A stretch of 64,000 bases of DNA from Cheilinus undulatus. Its lineage: Eukaryota > Chordata > Actinopteri > Labriformes > Labridae. The DNA is taken from the NCBI RefSeq assembly GCF_018320785.1, contig NC_054866.1, forward strand, positions 7,718,487-7,782,486, read 5' to 3'. Every line of letters begins with the position of its first letter. Within the stretch, counting starts at the first letter, position 1. Shown in pieces: positions 36,801-48,276 of the stretch. The notes below the pieces were generated by a model. It did not search any database. It was not told the DNA's origin and saw nothing but the letters and a program-made list of their open reading frames with translations. The position numbers and the translations under genes were made by a program.

Positions 36801-38216
36801 GGGAGTGAATAGCTCAGAGGTTAGCTTCGCTCATGGTGCAAATGTGTCTCACATCAAAAACAACAATAATCCACCAGAAACATGAGTAGAGGTACTGCAG
36901 TAGTAATCACTGTACAGGGGGTTAAAGTCTAAAACCTATCTAAAAACTCTGCTCAAGGGCATGATGGGAAAACTCTGCCCCCCAGATTTGAAATGGCAGT
37001 GGGCGGGGCTTAGGTCAATCGAATCTTTACGAGTTGGACTAACACTGTCAAATAATTTCAACACTGAAGGCCATTTCACTCAGAATGGATTTACACCTTA
37101 GGAGTTAAAATCAGATCACTGAAAAAATCAACACTCCAGGTTTTTCCTGTGTATGCTATTTATCACTACAAACTCTAAAGGAGTCTTAACCACTGTTAGC
37201 TTGGTCAGTTTGCAGAATAAATCTGTTGTTAAAAAAGTTGTGCCCTGGCTGCACTCTGACTTGAAAAATTGCCATGTTGTCTTTCATAGATATTGCGACG
37301 CAGTCTTTATAAATGAACGGCATCAAAAGTGTCTTCCATGGAGAAAGATTAAAAGTAACAATCTTTTCATCATCAGGGAACAGTGCTTCAATAATTTATG
37401 CTCCATGTCTCTTCACTGATTTCTCTATTCTTCTCGAGGTTGAAAGGTCTAAGGAATAAATATATCGGGTGTTGCATCAGATCTAAGATAACCCCACATC
37501 TCGTTCCTAAGACATGAAATTAACAATAAATATGCAACAGTTTGTCTGATGGCTGAGACACAGGTGGATTTATTCTGAGCATAGGTCAGAGCAGATAGGC
37601 GTTAGAGGTCAGCCTCTGTCTGACTGACCTCAACATGCCCTGTGGAATATCAATCTCAAAGTTTCTGTGTTTGGATTTGCTCCTGTTTTCTTGTGTATTG
37701 CTGCAGATTCTTTGCACACTAAGCTATAGAAGACAGATATACCTCTGGAGAGTCTTGACCATCCTGTCTTCCTTCTGCTGTGCCAAAGAGGCTGGAGTTT
37801 GATCCTGGCACCACTCTGTCTGTCAGTCTGTTGGTGCATCTGTCTGCCTGTCCTGGAGGACTGCATGTCTGGAGGCGACAGGCAGTGTGTACTGTTCCTC
37901 AACAACACACCACCCTCTATTTGATTTTATTTTGTGTCACTGAAGATGGCAAGAGACTTGCACATGACCATGACCTGTATTATACACCAGGTAACTTTGT
38001 TTCATAGTGGCATAGAGGTTTGTGTTTGTGTGTGCGGGGTGAGAGCATCAGGTTCATGTCAGCTCTGATGATGAATAGATTTTAAAAAAGAAAGCTAAGA
38101 TATAGATCAAACATTCACAGTCTAAGGCGGGAAGTAGATGCTGCCTTGTGCTGCATCATCAGCATAATTGTAAAAATACTCGCCTACAACATTTGACTGG
38201 AGGACACCTCTGGAGC
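36801..38216. other. No gene recognised
   Basis: 36990-37140 contains MITE-like pieces (tcaaataatttcaacactga, aaaatcaacactccagg). No exon seen in 37150-38010 despite an 88-codon open frame. Confidence 0.4.
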
Positions 38217-38902
38217 AGTGGTTCTCAACTGGTGGGTCAGGGCCCAAAAGTGGGTCACAGAGCTGGGGTTGTAAGGTTGTACCAGGAAAAAAAAAATCTG
38301 TGAGAAACATTTACGATGTACTGAGGTCAACACTGGGCAGACATTAATTTACTACATTTTTCATTGTAAGGAAATTTGGCTCATTCTCTGAAAATTTTAA
38401 ACTATTTATCCCGTTATCTCAGAATATTAAAGCTGGCTTTCTCAAGACAATATGATAATAAGAGATTTCCATGCTACCTTTGAAAATGCAACACACAGGA
38501 GAGCTTTAAAAATTAAATCAGATAAAACTTTGGGTAAGGAGCCACACGGTGGTGTAGGAGTTAGTGCTGTTGCCTCACAGTAAGAAGGTTCCTGGTACGC
38601 TTCCCAGTCAGGGCCTTTCTCTGTATGGAGTTTATGGACTTCTACCCCGTGCATACGTGTGATCTCTCTGATTACTCAGGCTTCACAAAGACATTCTCGT
38701 TGATTTAACTGATCACACTAAATTGCCCATAGGTGTGAATGTTAGTGTGCCTGGTTGTTTGTCTCTATATGTCAGCCCTGCAATCGACTGGCAACCAGTC
38801 CAAGGTGCCCAGTGGGACAGGTTCAACCCCCCTGCAGTCCCCAACAGGATAAGGAGTATAGAAAATGGATGGATGTAAAACTTTGGGTAAGGTTTAGGGC
38901 AG
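38217..38902 (+). mobile_element. hAT relic containing a SINE
   Basis: The left end cagtggttctcaactggtgg is identical in its first 20 nt to the left end of the element at 50584. It contains a SINE at 38540-38875. The right end is lost where another hAT-type start (38903) begins. Confidence 0.55.
38540..38875 (+). mobile_element. tRNA-derived SINE with perfect 17-bp target duplication
   Basis: Flanked by taaaactttgggtaagg (38523-38539, 38876-38892). The head cacggtggtgtaggagttag holds a degenerate Pol III A box. The body has gttgcctcacagtaagaagg, the end is agtatagaaaatggatggat. This is the common teleost SINE that also appears at 51703 and 58950. All three are on the + strand. Confidence 0.9.
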
Positions 38903-39200
38903 GCGTGTCAAACGGATTTGCTCCAGTGTGATATCCTGCAGGCCAGACCATTTTTTAGCCACGTCAGTATCACCAAATACAATAAATGATATAAAATACA
39001 TATATAAAATCAAATAAATATATAAATAATAAATAATCCAATATTAGATACACATACCATCAGTGAGTACTGAAGGTTCAAACACAAAAATGTTAACTAG
39101 CTACTTCAGACAGGATTAACCTGGGAGAATTTTAAACAAGTCAGACAAAAATATGCCATCTTTTTATCACATTACATTATTTATTTATTTAGATTTTTTA
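38903..39200 (+). mobile_element. hAT-type end fragment (gtgtcaaac family)
   Basis: Starts caggcgtgtcaaacggattt and continues with ctgcaggccagaccat, the left terminus of the family seen complete at 56196-57171. The right terminus was not found and the extent is approximate. Confidence 0.5.
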
Positions 39201-39497
39201 AAATGTTTTTTAGTATCCACTGATGATGAGTTTACACAACTGGAATATTCATTTAAATACACATTTAGAATGACTGCTTTAAAACAGCAACCCGTTGTCC
39301 ACAATATCTGACCCTGTTATTATTTCAGAGAGGAGACAGAAAGAGAAGGAGAGAGGAGGAGGATAAGGTCTGGAGATTTACCTCTGACTGGTGCACTCAT
39401 TGAGCTGCAAATTTTCTCACACTGAGTGGAAATTTAACTTTTAAGTACGTCTGAGCATGTATATATATAATATTTCTCTGCAGGTCAGTTCGATCTA
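39201..39497. other. Spacer
   Basis: AT-rich, with a GA-rich segment at 39330-39370. No feature seen. Confidence 0.35.
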
Positions 39498-40021
39498 CAG
39501 TGCTTAACAAATTTCTTAGACCACCTGTCATATTTGTCTCAGAGACCATCCAGCATCATGAAGTGCTTTATTGTGGACTCTTTCATTTTCAGTGAGCTCT
39601 ACACGTTTTACCATTTTGAACAGGAATTCACCGTTTTATACCCAAATTTGAGCCGGCTCACTGGGCTTCACTGAGAAACCAGAAATTAATCAAGTATCAC
39701 ATTCAACCACTAAAACTTATTTTTCTCTTCAGAAATGCAAGTAAATAACTATAATTTGACATATTAATCAAGAAATAATAATGTGCTTTACTATTTTTTC
39801 AGTTTTTTTGTAAATCAGTAGATGTGAAAATTCATGGATAACAATAATAATGATATTTTAGAATTAAAAATATCATTTGTGTTAAAGAGCTCCTACACAT
39901 TGGTGTATTAACCATTGCAGAAACATAAAAAATGATTTTGGTTTTACCAATGCTGTTAATTTAGGGCAGCTGTGGCATAAATCTTACTTTGGGTGGTGGT
40001 CTAATAAATTGTTAAGTACTG
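39498..40021. mobile_element. Tc1-type MITE, copy 1
   Basis: TA on both sides (39496-39497, 40022-40023). The terminal cagtgcttaacaaatttctt pairs with the end ctaataaattgttaagtact. 524 bp, non-coding, and closely similar along its whole length to 42480-43020 in the same orientation. Confidence 0.88.
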
Positions 40022-40023
40022 TA

Positions 40024-40434
40024 CTTCTTTATCAAAATGTCTGGAAAACCTCCTCATGAGAGCGTAAAAACTTTTTGGCAATATTTGAGAGGTTTTTTGA
40101 AATTCAAGCATTTCCATTACCAGTTTGTTATTGATTATTGATTGTTTAGATTTTGTGCATTTCTAAGGGTAGTGGAAACAAAGCTTATTTTGCAAAGAGT
40201 ATTTTTCATCCTGAGAACAGCTTTTTTTAGCCCACTCAGGGGAAAAAGTTTTGTTTTACAAGCTAAAAATCTCAATCATCAAGGCCCAACATGTTTGCAG
40301 CAACTTTATTCCAATATATCTAGTGTGTTTAGACACAAAGGTTCACTTAACAGGGACTTTAAGTGAAAGAAAGCAAGACAAAATGTGCAGTGATCAATAA
40401 ATAGTCAGTGAATAATACTGATCCTACTCCTACA
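40024..40434. other. No feature recognised
   Basis: AT-rich spacer; short open frames only. Confidence 0.4.
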
Positions 40435-40803
40435 TCACTGGAGCTGCGTTGCTGTTATCTTGTTTACCTCTCTGACGGCTGATGGGACAAAGCTATTTTT
40501 GTATCGCTTGGTTTTACAGGCTGGTGCTTTAAACCTTCGACCAGACAGGAGAAGCTGGAATCCACCATGTAAGGTGTGGGAGTCATCTTTTAAAATGGAT
40601 CCAGCTTTCTTCTGTAACTGTCTGGTGCACAGAGATTCTGGGTTAAGCTGTGTCTGCCCAGTCCTCCTTCTGGACCGAATGATGAAGACAGTTTCTATTT
40701 TTAGAGACAGGTTTCCAAACCATGAAACTAAGCAAAAAAATAAAACCAATTTCATTTTCTGTCTGTGATTTCTCCATGATACTCTTAAGATTGAAAACTT
40801 CAT
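40435..40803 (-). pseudogene. Non-LTR retrotransposon ORF2 C-terminal tail, relic
   Basis: A minus-strand open frame of 122 codons. Its second half reads LHGGFQLLLSGRRFKAP, then KTKRYKNSFVPSA. The pattern LH-x-x-FQLL-x-SGRR, then KNSFVPxA, is found at the C-terminal end of reverse-transcriptase proteins of several fish LINE clades. The upstream half, including reverse transcriptase proper, is not present. LINE copies are commonly 5'-truncated, which fits. The clade is not assigned. Confidence 0.6.
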
Positions 40804-42184
40804 TGTTTGGACTTTTAAAATGATGGCGTCATGTGGGGTCAGAATTTGGAGTTAACAACATGAAAGCCTCCCAGATCATCGACAACTATGGCACACTGAA
40901 AGTCTGAAAGTCTAAATCCGCTTTCTGATGCTCAGTTTGCACTTCAGCAGATTGCCTCAATCATTTCAACATGCCTTTATGCTTTGGTTGCTGCCATGTG
41001 ATTGGCTGATGAGGTATTTGTGTTATTAGGCAGTACTGATGGTACTATAGTAGTGATATACTGCACCTTGATGTGCTGAGTTTAACACGTTATCACACGA
41101 TCCATCTCCGGAGCAAGATTTCTAGAAGAAAACAACTGCTTTAAAGGCAGACGTTGCACTGAGAACACTGTGCAAAGAGCAGATGGTGTAATGAGAAACG
41201 CTGTTGTAATGATCACACGGTCAGAGCTTCTGTCTGCATGAGACTGCACTAACGCAGCAATCATCATGGGCCATGTGTTTCTCTATGAAATTGCAGCAAT
41301 GTAAAATTACATACAATGCATTCAGGGTCACAGTGCACAGGGGGTCTGCCTGAAAGTTCAAAGCTATGCATTTCAAATGAATGTTATTGTTAAGTGCATC
41401 CATGGACTCATTTGGTCATGATAACATGCTTAAATGGGCTTATCGGACTTGGATGGTTCTCCGCAGTATGATCAGGAGTTGAATCCACACGGGAGCAATC
41501 CAGGATATAAATACAAACACAGTCACTGTACCGTAAGATGCTCTGCAGCACTGCACATAACATGTTCTTCTGCAGCAGGACTTGGGGGTTCAAAGGTGTG
41601 CTTACAGTACAATAGCTCCTGCTGAAAAGTCTGACCTGATTTTGAGTTGTCACATAAACAGCCCACAGACTCACACAAATCCTCTTCAATTATGTAACTC
41701 CCTGTTGTGTAAGGGAAGTGAACACAGCCTGTCATGTGTGACATGATGGGGCGCTTTCTTTGACGACTCGACTGTTTTGTTTGGAAAACAAATGCATACA
41801 TACAGTCCGTCTAGTTTCACGTAACGACCAGCGGCACATTTAGAGAGGTGAGAAGTCTTTGTATAGCTGAGCAGAGACATGTGGAACCTGTGCTTTTAAA
41901 ACGCATTGAATGCATGAGGAGGGGGTAGAAAGGATGGTGTTACAGTGAGAAACAATGCCCCCTCCATTCATAAAGGTCTAAGCTTTAAATGGGATGAAAA
42001 CACCTGGTTTCTGTAAGATTGGGTTTCAGTAGCAATTAACAGCACATTGTTTTTAAATTATATCGATAGATTTTCAAATGAGATGCTGGGAATGACAAAT
42101 TTGTGTCTGTTCATACACAGTAGTTCATGTTGAGTCTCTGACTTTATCTGACTGAGTATGAGATGTCAAATGAATTGTTTAGAG
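40804..42184. other. No gene recognised
   Basis: Single-copy-looking sequence. Minus-strand open frames at 41400-41880 show no protein motif or splice context. Confidence 0.4.
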
Positions 42185-43475
42185 CAGAGTTTGTCAACGT
42201 TTTAAATCTGTGACCCCCAAAATAAAGGCGCCAGAGACCAGGGAGCCCCACTGTTCCCGAACATAATTGAGCATAGCCATGAACATTCAAGAATAGTCAT
42301 GTGCAGACAAGGCCAGCCATAAGGACGGATAAAGGGAACAGCATTCTGGGACCCAGCCCAACTGGAGAATCATGAAGTCAGCAAAATGACAGTCAAATTT
42401 AAAGTTATGCTGTGATATCCATATGTTATATTTAACCTGAATAATAACCACCCTTATCAAAGCAACAAATAAATATATACAGTGCTAACAAACTTATTAG
42501 ACCACCTGTCATATTTGTCTCAAAGACCATCCAGCAACATGAAGTGCTTTAATGCGGACTCTTTCATTTTCAGTCAGCTCTCCACATTTTACCATTTTGA
42601 ACAGGAATGAGGGATTTCAAACTGAATTCACCCAAATTTGAGCCGGCTCACTGGGCTTCTCTGAGAAGTCAGAAATTAATCAAGCACAACATTCAACCAC
42701 TAAAACTCATTTTTCTCTTCAGGAATGCAAGTAAATAACTATAATTTGACATATTAATCAAGAAATATTAATGTGCTTTACTATTTTTCAGTTTTTTTGT
42801 GAATCAGTACATTTGAAAATTCATGGATAACAATAATAATTATATTTTAGCATTAAAAATAGCATTTGGGTTAAAGAGCTTCTACACATTGGTGTATTAA
42901 CCATTGCAGAAACATAAAAAATGATTTTGGTTATTACCAATGCTGTTAATTTAGGGCAGCTGTGGCATAAACCTTACTTTGGTTAGGGTTAGGGTGGTCT
43001 AATAAATTTGTTAAGCACTGTATATCATTATTTTTTTATAGTATATAGCCATCTTTAAAATGCAAATACCTTTTCTCAAAAACAAAATTAAATAAGTTTT
43101 AAATTGCTGAAATGGGTTAAAAACGTCAATGGTGGAAAAGGAGGTGAAATTTAATTTTAAAAGAAGCAGAAATGGTTTAAATAAGGCAGAAAAATAGGCA
43201 GAAGTTGACAGAAATAGGTAACACTATCATAAAAAATAGTGAAATGTGGTTAAAATGGACAATAAAAAGGGGTTAATAGAAGCAACAATGGGTCAACAGA
43301 GGCAATAATAGGTGGAACGTGGCAAGAATTTGTTTAAAAATGGGAAAAACAAGCAGAAAACAGTGGTGGAAAGGGTTTAAAGGTGACAAAAATATCTTAA
43401 AATGGAAGAAATGGTCAGAGGAGTTAGTGATAGAGGGATTAAGAGGTGGCAGAAATGGGATTAAAGTAGCTAAAA
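42185..43475 (-). mobile_element. hAT-type element copy C, split by a Tc1-type MITE
   Basis: Begins cagagtttgtcaacgtttta, then ctgtgacccccaaaataaag as in copy A. The interior after 43080 is the purine-rich strand of the array (gaaatgggttaaaaacgtca, gtggcaagaatttg). The right end is lost near 43475. The MITE at 42480-43020 lies inside. Confidence 0.65.
42480..43020. mobile_element. Tc1-type MITE, copy 2
   Basis: TA flanks at 42478-42479 and 43021-43022. Termini cagtgctaacaaacttatta and aataaatttgttaagcactg. It differs from copy 1 mainly by a short insertion near 42607 (gagggatttcaaact) and a ttagggttagggt stretch near the right end. Confidence 0.88.
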
Positions 43476-44430
43476 TGCCTGTATTGTGGTTGCTCTCCAG
43501 TGGCGAGACTTCTCTAACTGGGTCAGTAACTTCACTCATGGTACAAAAGTGTGTAATAGCCGAAGGCATTCTTGGAGATCAATGCAGGTTAAGGGTTGAT
43601 AGTCAAATAATTTGAGTAAAATTTCAAAAATAACTTAGAATGTTTCAGTACTGTTTACTTAAAATAGTTCTGAAATTGCCGTTCGAATTTTGAAGTCACA
43701 ATTTTTTTTGTTTGTTTGTTTGTTTGTTAGTTTTAAACAGCCTTCACCTGTTCGGTATTACAGTCCAGGACAGTTGTGTGGTTTCTCAAGTACAAGTCAA
43801 TGTGGATGCATGGTTTCTCCTCTCTGCTACTTCTTAATCATGAACAGCCAAAGTAGGAAAAGGGAAGTTTGTCATGCTCTACCCACATGAGTGCAAAGAT
43901 GGTCATAATTTGTTAAGGATCTGCATATTATCACAAAGCTGTAGACTTACAATCAGAGTGAATATGCCATTCTAGGTCTCATAATACCTAGGCCCTACCT
44001 TATAACTTCAAAAACATCAACAGGGCTGCACAAAAGTTGAAATCACAGAAATGTTGAGCTGTCCTCACTTCTGTTTACAGCACACAGTCAGACAGCTCAG
44101 ACAGTAAAATTTCTTCTTCTTTTTTTGCTTGTTTGACATTTGCTTCAACGTAGTTACCGCCACCTACTGGGCAGCGGTGTGAAGAAGTAAATTGGCTGCA
44201 CTCAGATGTTACTATTTACTTTAAACAACAGTTAAATGTCTCCTTCACATTGCTATTTAACATTACTTGATGAAACCTAGTAATAAGTACATTTAATTGA
44301 TTATCAAGTAAAGTTGGCTTTGTGAGTCTGGACAGATATCAGGTCTTACAGTGTAGATGCTTTGAGGGATTTTTTTCAAACTTTAAACAAATGTTCATCC
44401 TGGCTCATGTCCAAACTGATAAGAGGAAAC
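43476..44430. other. No gene recognised
   Basis: Contains a (TTTG)n microsatellite at 43709-43729 and a short repeat fragment accgccacctactgg at 44157. Confidence 0.4.
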
Positions 44431-44433
44431 CGG

Positions 44434-45365
44434 AGTTGGTTGTCACACAGGTTGGTTGTCACCTCCAGAAGGTGCTGTCTCCTAAAATTTGGTATGGAAA
44501 TTTCCAGAAATGGAATCACAGCTGACCTACATCCTACATAGTCTTTTCTGGAGGAGGACAGCTCAAATTAATGTGAGAGGACTTAAATTTATTTATTTAT
44601 TTATTTTTTTTGGCAATTGTAATTATTCAGCTACTCAGTATTTTTATTCTAGGTTTTTACACAATGGATTTATAACAAAACAATTGTTACCCTTCAAAGT
44701 GTAAGGGAAAGCTGTAGTTGAGATTGTTGTTAGCTAGCTTACTAGTTGCCTTGATGCTAGCAAGAAACTCCAGTCGGGGTTGGTCGTCACATTCTCTATG
44801 GGGTTTGTTGCATAAGGAGACTTGAACATGTACGGCTTAATTCACAGCCAATCAGAGGAAGTATGGGAGAAGTCTTGGATGTGCAACCAGTGGGTACGCA
44901 AGCTCTGCTTAGTTGGGGTGCACTAACCCTGCATCACTGTAATACAGACAGTGAATGCTTGTAGCCTAGCTGAGTAGGCTGTTATTGTTAGACCTATTTG
45001 TTTTGTTCTTTAGGCCTAAAGGCTGGCCTGTAGGTGTTCCTGTTCGTGCTTCTTGCTCATTTTTTTGTGAAGATACATAAATTTATGTATTAATTAAAAT
45101 TTAAAATTTAGTTCTGCCCTCTTCCCTTCTTTTTAAGAGTTGTCTTATTAAAACAACACTGTGACATCCAACCCCATAGTGTGTGACAACCATCCCTCTA
45201 ATGGGTTGGTTGTCACAACATGTCAGAGTGTCCTTGATAGTTAACTACCTCTCTGTTTCAACACCTTAAGCTTCAATTGAATTTAGAAATGGCAACTGAA
45301 AGATTTGATGATGAGCAATTCAGACTAGAATAAAAAGTGTGACAACCAACCCCGTTCTCCCCTAA
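44434..45365. repeat. Recurrent ggttggttgtcaca motifs, probable transposon
   Basis: The motif ggttggttgtcac occurs twice within 44448-44462 and its upstream neighbour (44436 on), once at 45205-45218, in changed form at 44778 (ggttggtcgtcac), and inverted at 45180-45190 and 45337-45352 (gtgtgacaaccaaccccg). The right edge cgttctcccctaaac resembles a transposon terminus, but no matching left terminus was found. A (TTTA)n tract is at 44587-44606. Confidence 0.4.
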
Positions 45366-45484
45366 ACTTCTTAGATCATAGGTCAAGGTCATGGGAAACA
45401 CACATCTGTTGATAATGGATACCATTTAGAAAGGTGTATAGCACTGCTTTAGTCATCTTACCATTCAAAGAGCTATTTACACCA

Positions 45485-45720
45485 TTAGTCAGACTTACCT
45501 GTTTACAGCCATTCACTCCTGTACAGCTGGAGGGAATACTGCTACGTTGTATTAGCAATATGCATGCATACACATTCACAGGGCACTGCCACAGCAGTAG
45601 GGGCAATTTAAGGTGACTTGCCTAAGGACACGTTGGCATGTGACTCATGGAGCAAGGGATTGCACCACAACCTTGCAAATGAAAGACTCCCTGCTGATCC
45701 AAAGCTGCCCCACAAACTCT
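45485..45720 (-). mobile_element. SINE relic (same family as 5202), minus strand
   Basis: aggtgacttgcctaaggaca, gcatgtgactcatggagcaa and ttgcaccacaaccttgcaaa correspond to the reverse of the SINE body and head. Strongly diverged. Confidence 0.5.
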
Positions 45721-45870
45721 GCACAGATGCAGGTCAAAGGTCGAGGTCATGGGGCTCATGTGCATCCCTTGCAATATCTCAAAAACACTTTGTGGGATTT
45801 TCTTTGCAGAGATGTCCATCCAGACTCAAGGATGAAGTCAAAAGTCAAAGGTAAAGGTCATCACTGTAGT
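45721..45870. repeat. Dispersed repeat of the aggtcaaaggtcaaggtca type
   Basis: caggtcaaaggtcgaggtca, tgcaatatctcaaaaacact and gactcaaggatgaagtcaaa follow a widespread animal repeat. Confidence 0.5.
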
Positions 45871-47397
45871 AGTTTTAGGACAGTTATTTTTGTGACCATA
45901 GTATCAAACTGGTTCTATAACCATTTGATTTTTCCTGGAATTAAATCAGGGTTTATAATACTCATAGCCTGGCAGTCATTGAGCTATTTCTTTACAGAAA
46001 ATATTAAGATATTTATCATGCATCCCCATTCAGCTACATTTTTCCAGGATATGTTCCATATCAGCTGGCCCTTGCACCAACAACTGACATAAATAGTTAA
46101 CTGAACATGAAAGTAGGTGTACAGTATGATTGTGGTCTCTTCCCTGCGGCAGACTGAACTCCCCTCTGTATCATCAATATGCAGGCAAAACACCCAGATT
46201 TAAACAGCACAGAACACACAGCTGAGCTAACAAACAGTAGCATCACTAAGTAGAACTAAAAACAGTCAGACGCAGATGTGCATTGACTTTCTATACTATA
46301 AGAGCAGCCACCAGCACTTTGTCTTACCTCCTCTACAAAGGCACTTATCATACCGTCTGACCTTGAGAAGGTCTGCATCACTATTCAAAGATTCAGCGCT
46401 GCACTCGAGTGGGAATCGCTTGAGACACCAGTTTATGAAGAATGTGGTGCATTGAGGAAGCTGCCTCTCTTAGTAGTAGGTTTGTAGTATGAAAAGTAAA
46501 ACAGCACGCCTCTATGACTGACAGCTCATCAGATATTTCCTGTCACTCAGATCTCAGCTGACCATGTGGACCTTGTCTCAGCTGATGTTGTAAACATATG
46601 AGTAAGGCTAGTTCATACAAGCCAAGGGCACAGCCTTATTCATGTCAGCACTAATTTATACAGCGGTGTGTACAGAGAGCAGAAACCATCATTAACATCT
46701 GTCCCTGCAGGGGAAATGTGTTAGTCAATCGCAATTATTAGTCCTCTGCAGTTTTCTGGTATTCCAGATGTCCATACTGCTCATGTGCTCCTAACACATG
46801 TGCTGTTACTAACACCCCAGGCACTTTAAGACGGGCTGCTGCATGGATGCACCATGTGCAGTGCAGTAAATTATCGGCTCTGTGAAGTCAATGCTACAGA
46901 GGCGCTCTGCCATCTAGTGGCGATAGTGATGTCAACAGGAACAGCAATAAAGCTCACAGTTCTCATTCATTTTGGCTCAATTGTAAAATGAGAAAAGAAT
47001 CAGAGTATTCAGCTTAAACTTCTGAAATGTCTGTTGTTTAGAACGGATCACAGTTTCTGACTAATTCAAGCGAGTGTTCAGGAAGATGTGTGGAAAGGTG
47101 TGCACAAAAGTCACCTCATCAGGGCTCAATGATCAAAACAGATTAGTTGATTTTTCAGTGAAATCGACAGACTTCACAGTTCCTAAATATTCTTAAATCC
47201 TTTGAGCAGCACTTGAAAAATACGCACTCAACTATTAAAACCTGCCAGACATACATGCATAGGTGTGTTGGGAAAAAAAAGGAATAATGTGAGAATTTCT
47301 TCCCCATAATTCACTCTCAGTCAGGGATGGACAACTTTGGCTACCAGAGGGCCACCTAGAATGTATTCTCAACACCTCTCAAGATCTTTATATTAAC
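45871..47397. other. No gene recognised
   Basis: Mostly single-copy-looking. A strong CTCF-type motif lies at 46907-46920. At 47333-47365 the string gggatggacaactttggc resembles the start of a hAT repeat without its partner. Confidence 0.4.
46907..46920 (-). promoter_or_regulatory. CTCF-consensus site
   Basis: The minus strand reads CCACTAGATGGCAG, a full match to the published vertebrate CTCF core consensus CCASYAGRKGGCRS. It may be an insulator or loop anchor. Occupancy cannot be judged from sequence. Confidence 0.4.
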
Positions 47398-47405
47398 ATC
47401 TAGCC

Positions 47406-47731
47406 CAGTGGTTCCCAAAGTGGGATTCATGAGACAGTGAAGGGGTTGTGGAGGCTTTCCAAAAGAAAGAGAAACTTAATGTGAATCAAAATCATAAATT
47501 ATTGTAAAAAAATATTGTTAAAATAAGTGTAATTTAAGATTTAAAAAAAAAAAACATAGTTATCGAGTGATTTCTGTGCAACAATGTAAATAAAAGTTAT
47601 ACAAACTACCTAAAATGCAAGTTTTGTACATGATGCTTTGTGCAACATCATCTCCCTCAAGGGAGGATGGGGTCCCCGATTTCTGACGCTGTTATGTTGG
47701 GGTCACAGGCTATAAAGTTCTGGAAACCCTG
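47406..47731. mobile_element. Short hAT MITE with 8-bp target duplication
   Basis: Ends cagtggttcccaaagtggg and gttctggaaaccctg. Flanks atctagcc (47398-47405) and atctagtc (47732-47739) differ at one base. 326 bp, non-coding. Confidence 0.75.
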
Positions 47732-47857
47732 ATCTAGTCAATAGTTATGTATAATTTCACAAAAGAAAAGCAATGTTTCCATGAAGGTTTAAGACTACAG
47801 AAACACTCTTTATACACATGCAGTTGCTTATGTCTTGAAGCCATTGGATACCATCTA

Positions 47858-48274
47858 CACTCACCGGCCACTTTATTAGGTACACCTTGCTAGTACGGGT
47901 TGGACCCCTTTTGCCTGCCTTAATTCTTCATGGCATAGTTTCAACAAGGTGTTGGAAACATTCCACCTAGACGTTGGTCCATATTGATAAGATAGCATCA
48001 CACAGTTGCAGATTTGTTGGTTCCATGATGTGAATCTCCTGTTCCACCACATCCCAAAGCTGCTCTGTTGAAGATCTGGTGACTGTGGAGGCCATTGGAG
48101 TACAGTGAACTCTTTGTCATATTGGAAAACGAACTACTTCCACATGTCGATTTAAAAGTCTCTGGAGCCTCTACATGCCTAAATTCATTGAGTTACTGCT
48201 ATGTCATTGGCAGTTTAGCTATTTGTGTCAACAAGCAATTGAACAGGTGTACCTAATAAAGTGGCTGGTGAGTG
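47858..48274. mobile_element. Tc1/mariner-type MITE (taataaagtgg family)
   Basis: TA flanks (47856-47857, 48275-48276). Termini cactcaccggccactttatt and aataaagtggctggtgagtg. 417 bp. No transposase frame. Confidence 0.88.
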
Positions 48275-48276
48275 TA

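Noticed and set aside
45613..46092. 159-codon + strand open frame
   Set aside because: It spans a SINE relic and a dispersed repeat; the reading is repeat-derived.
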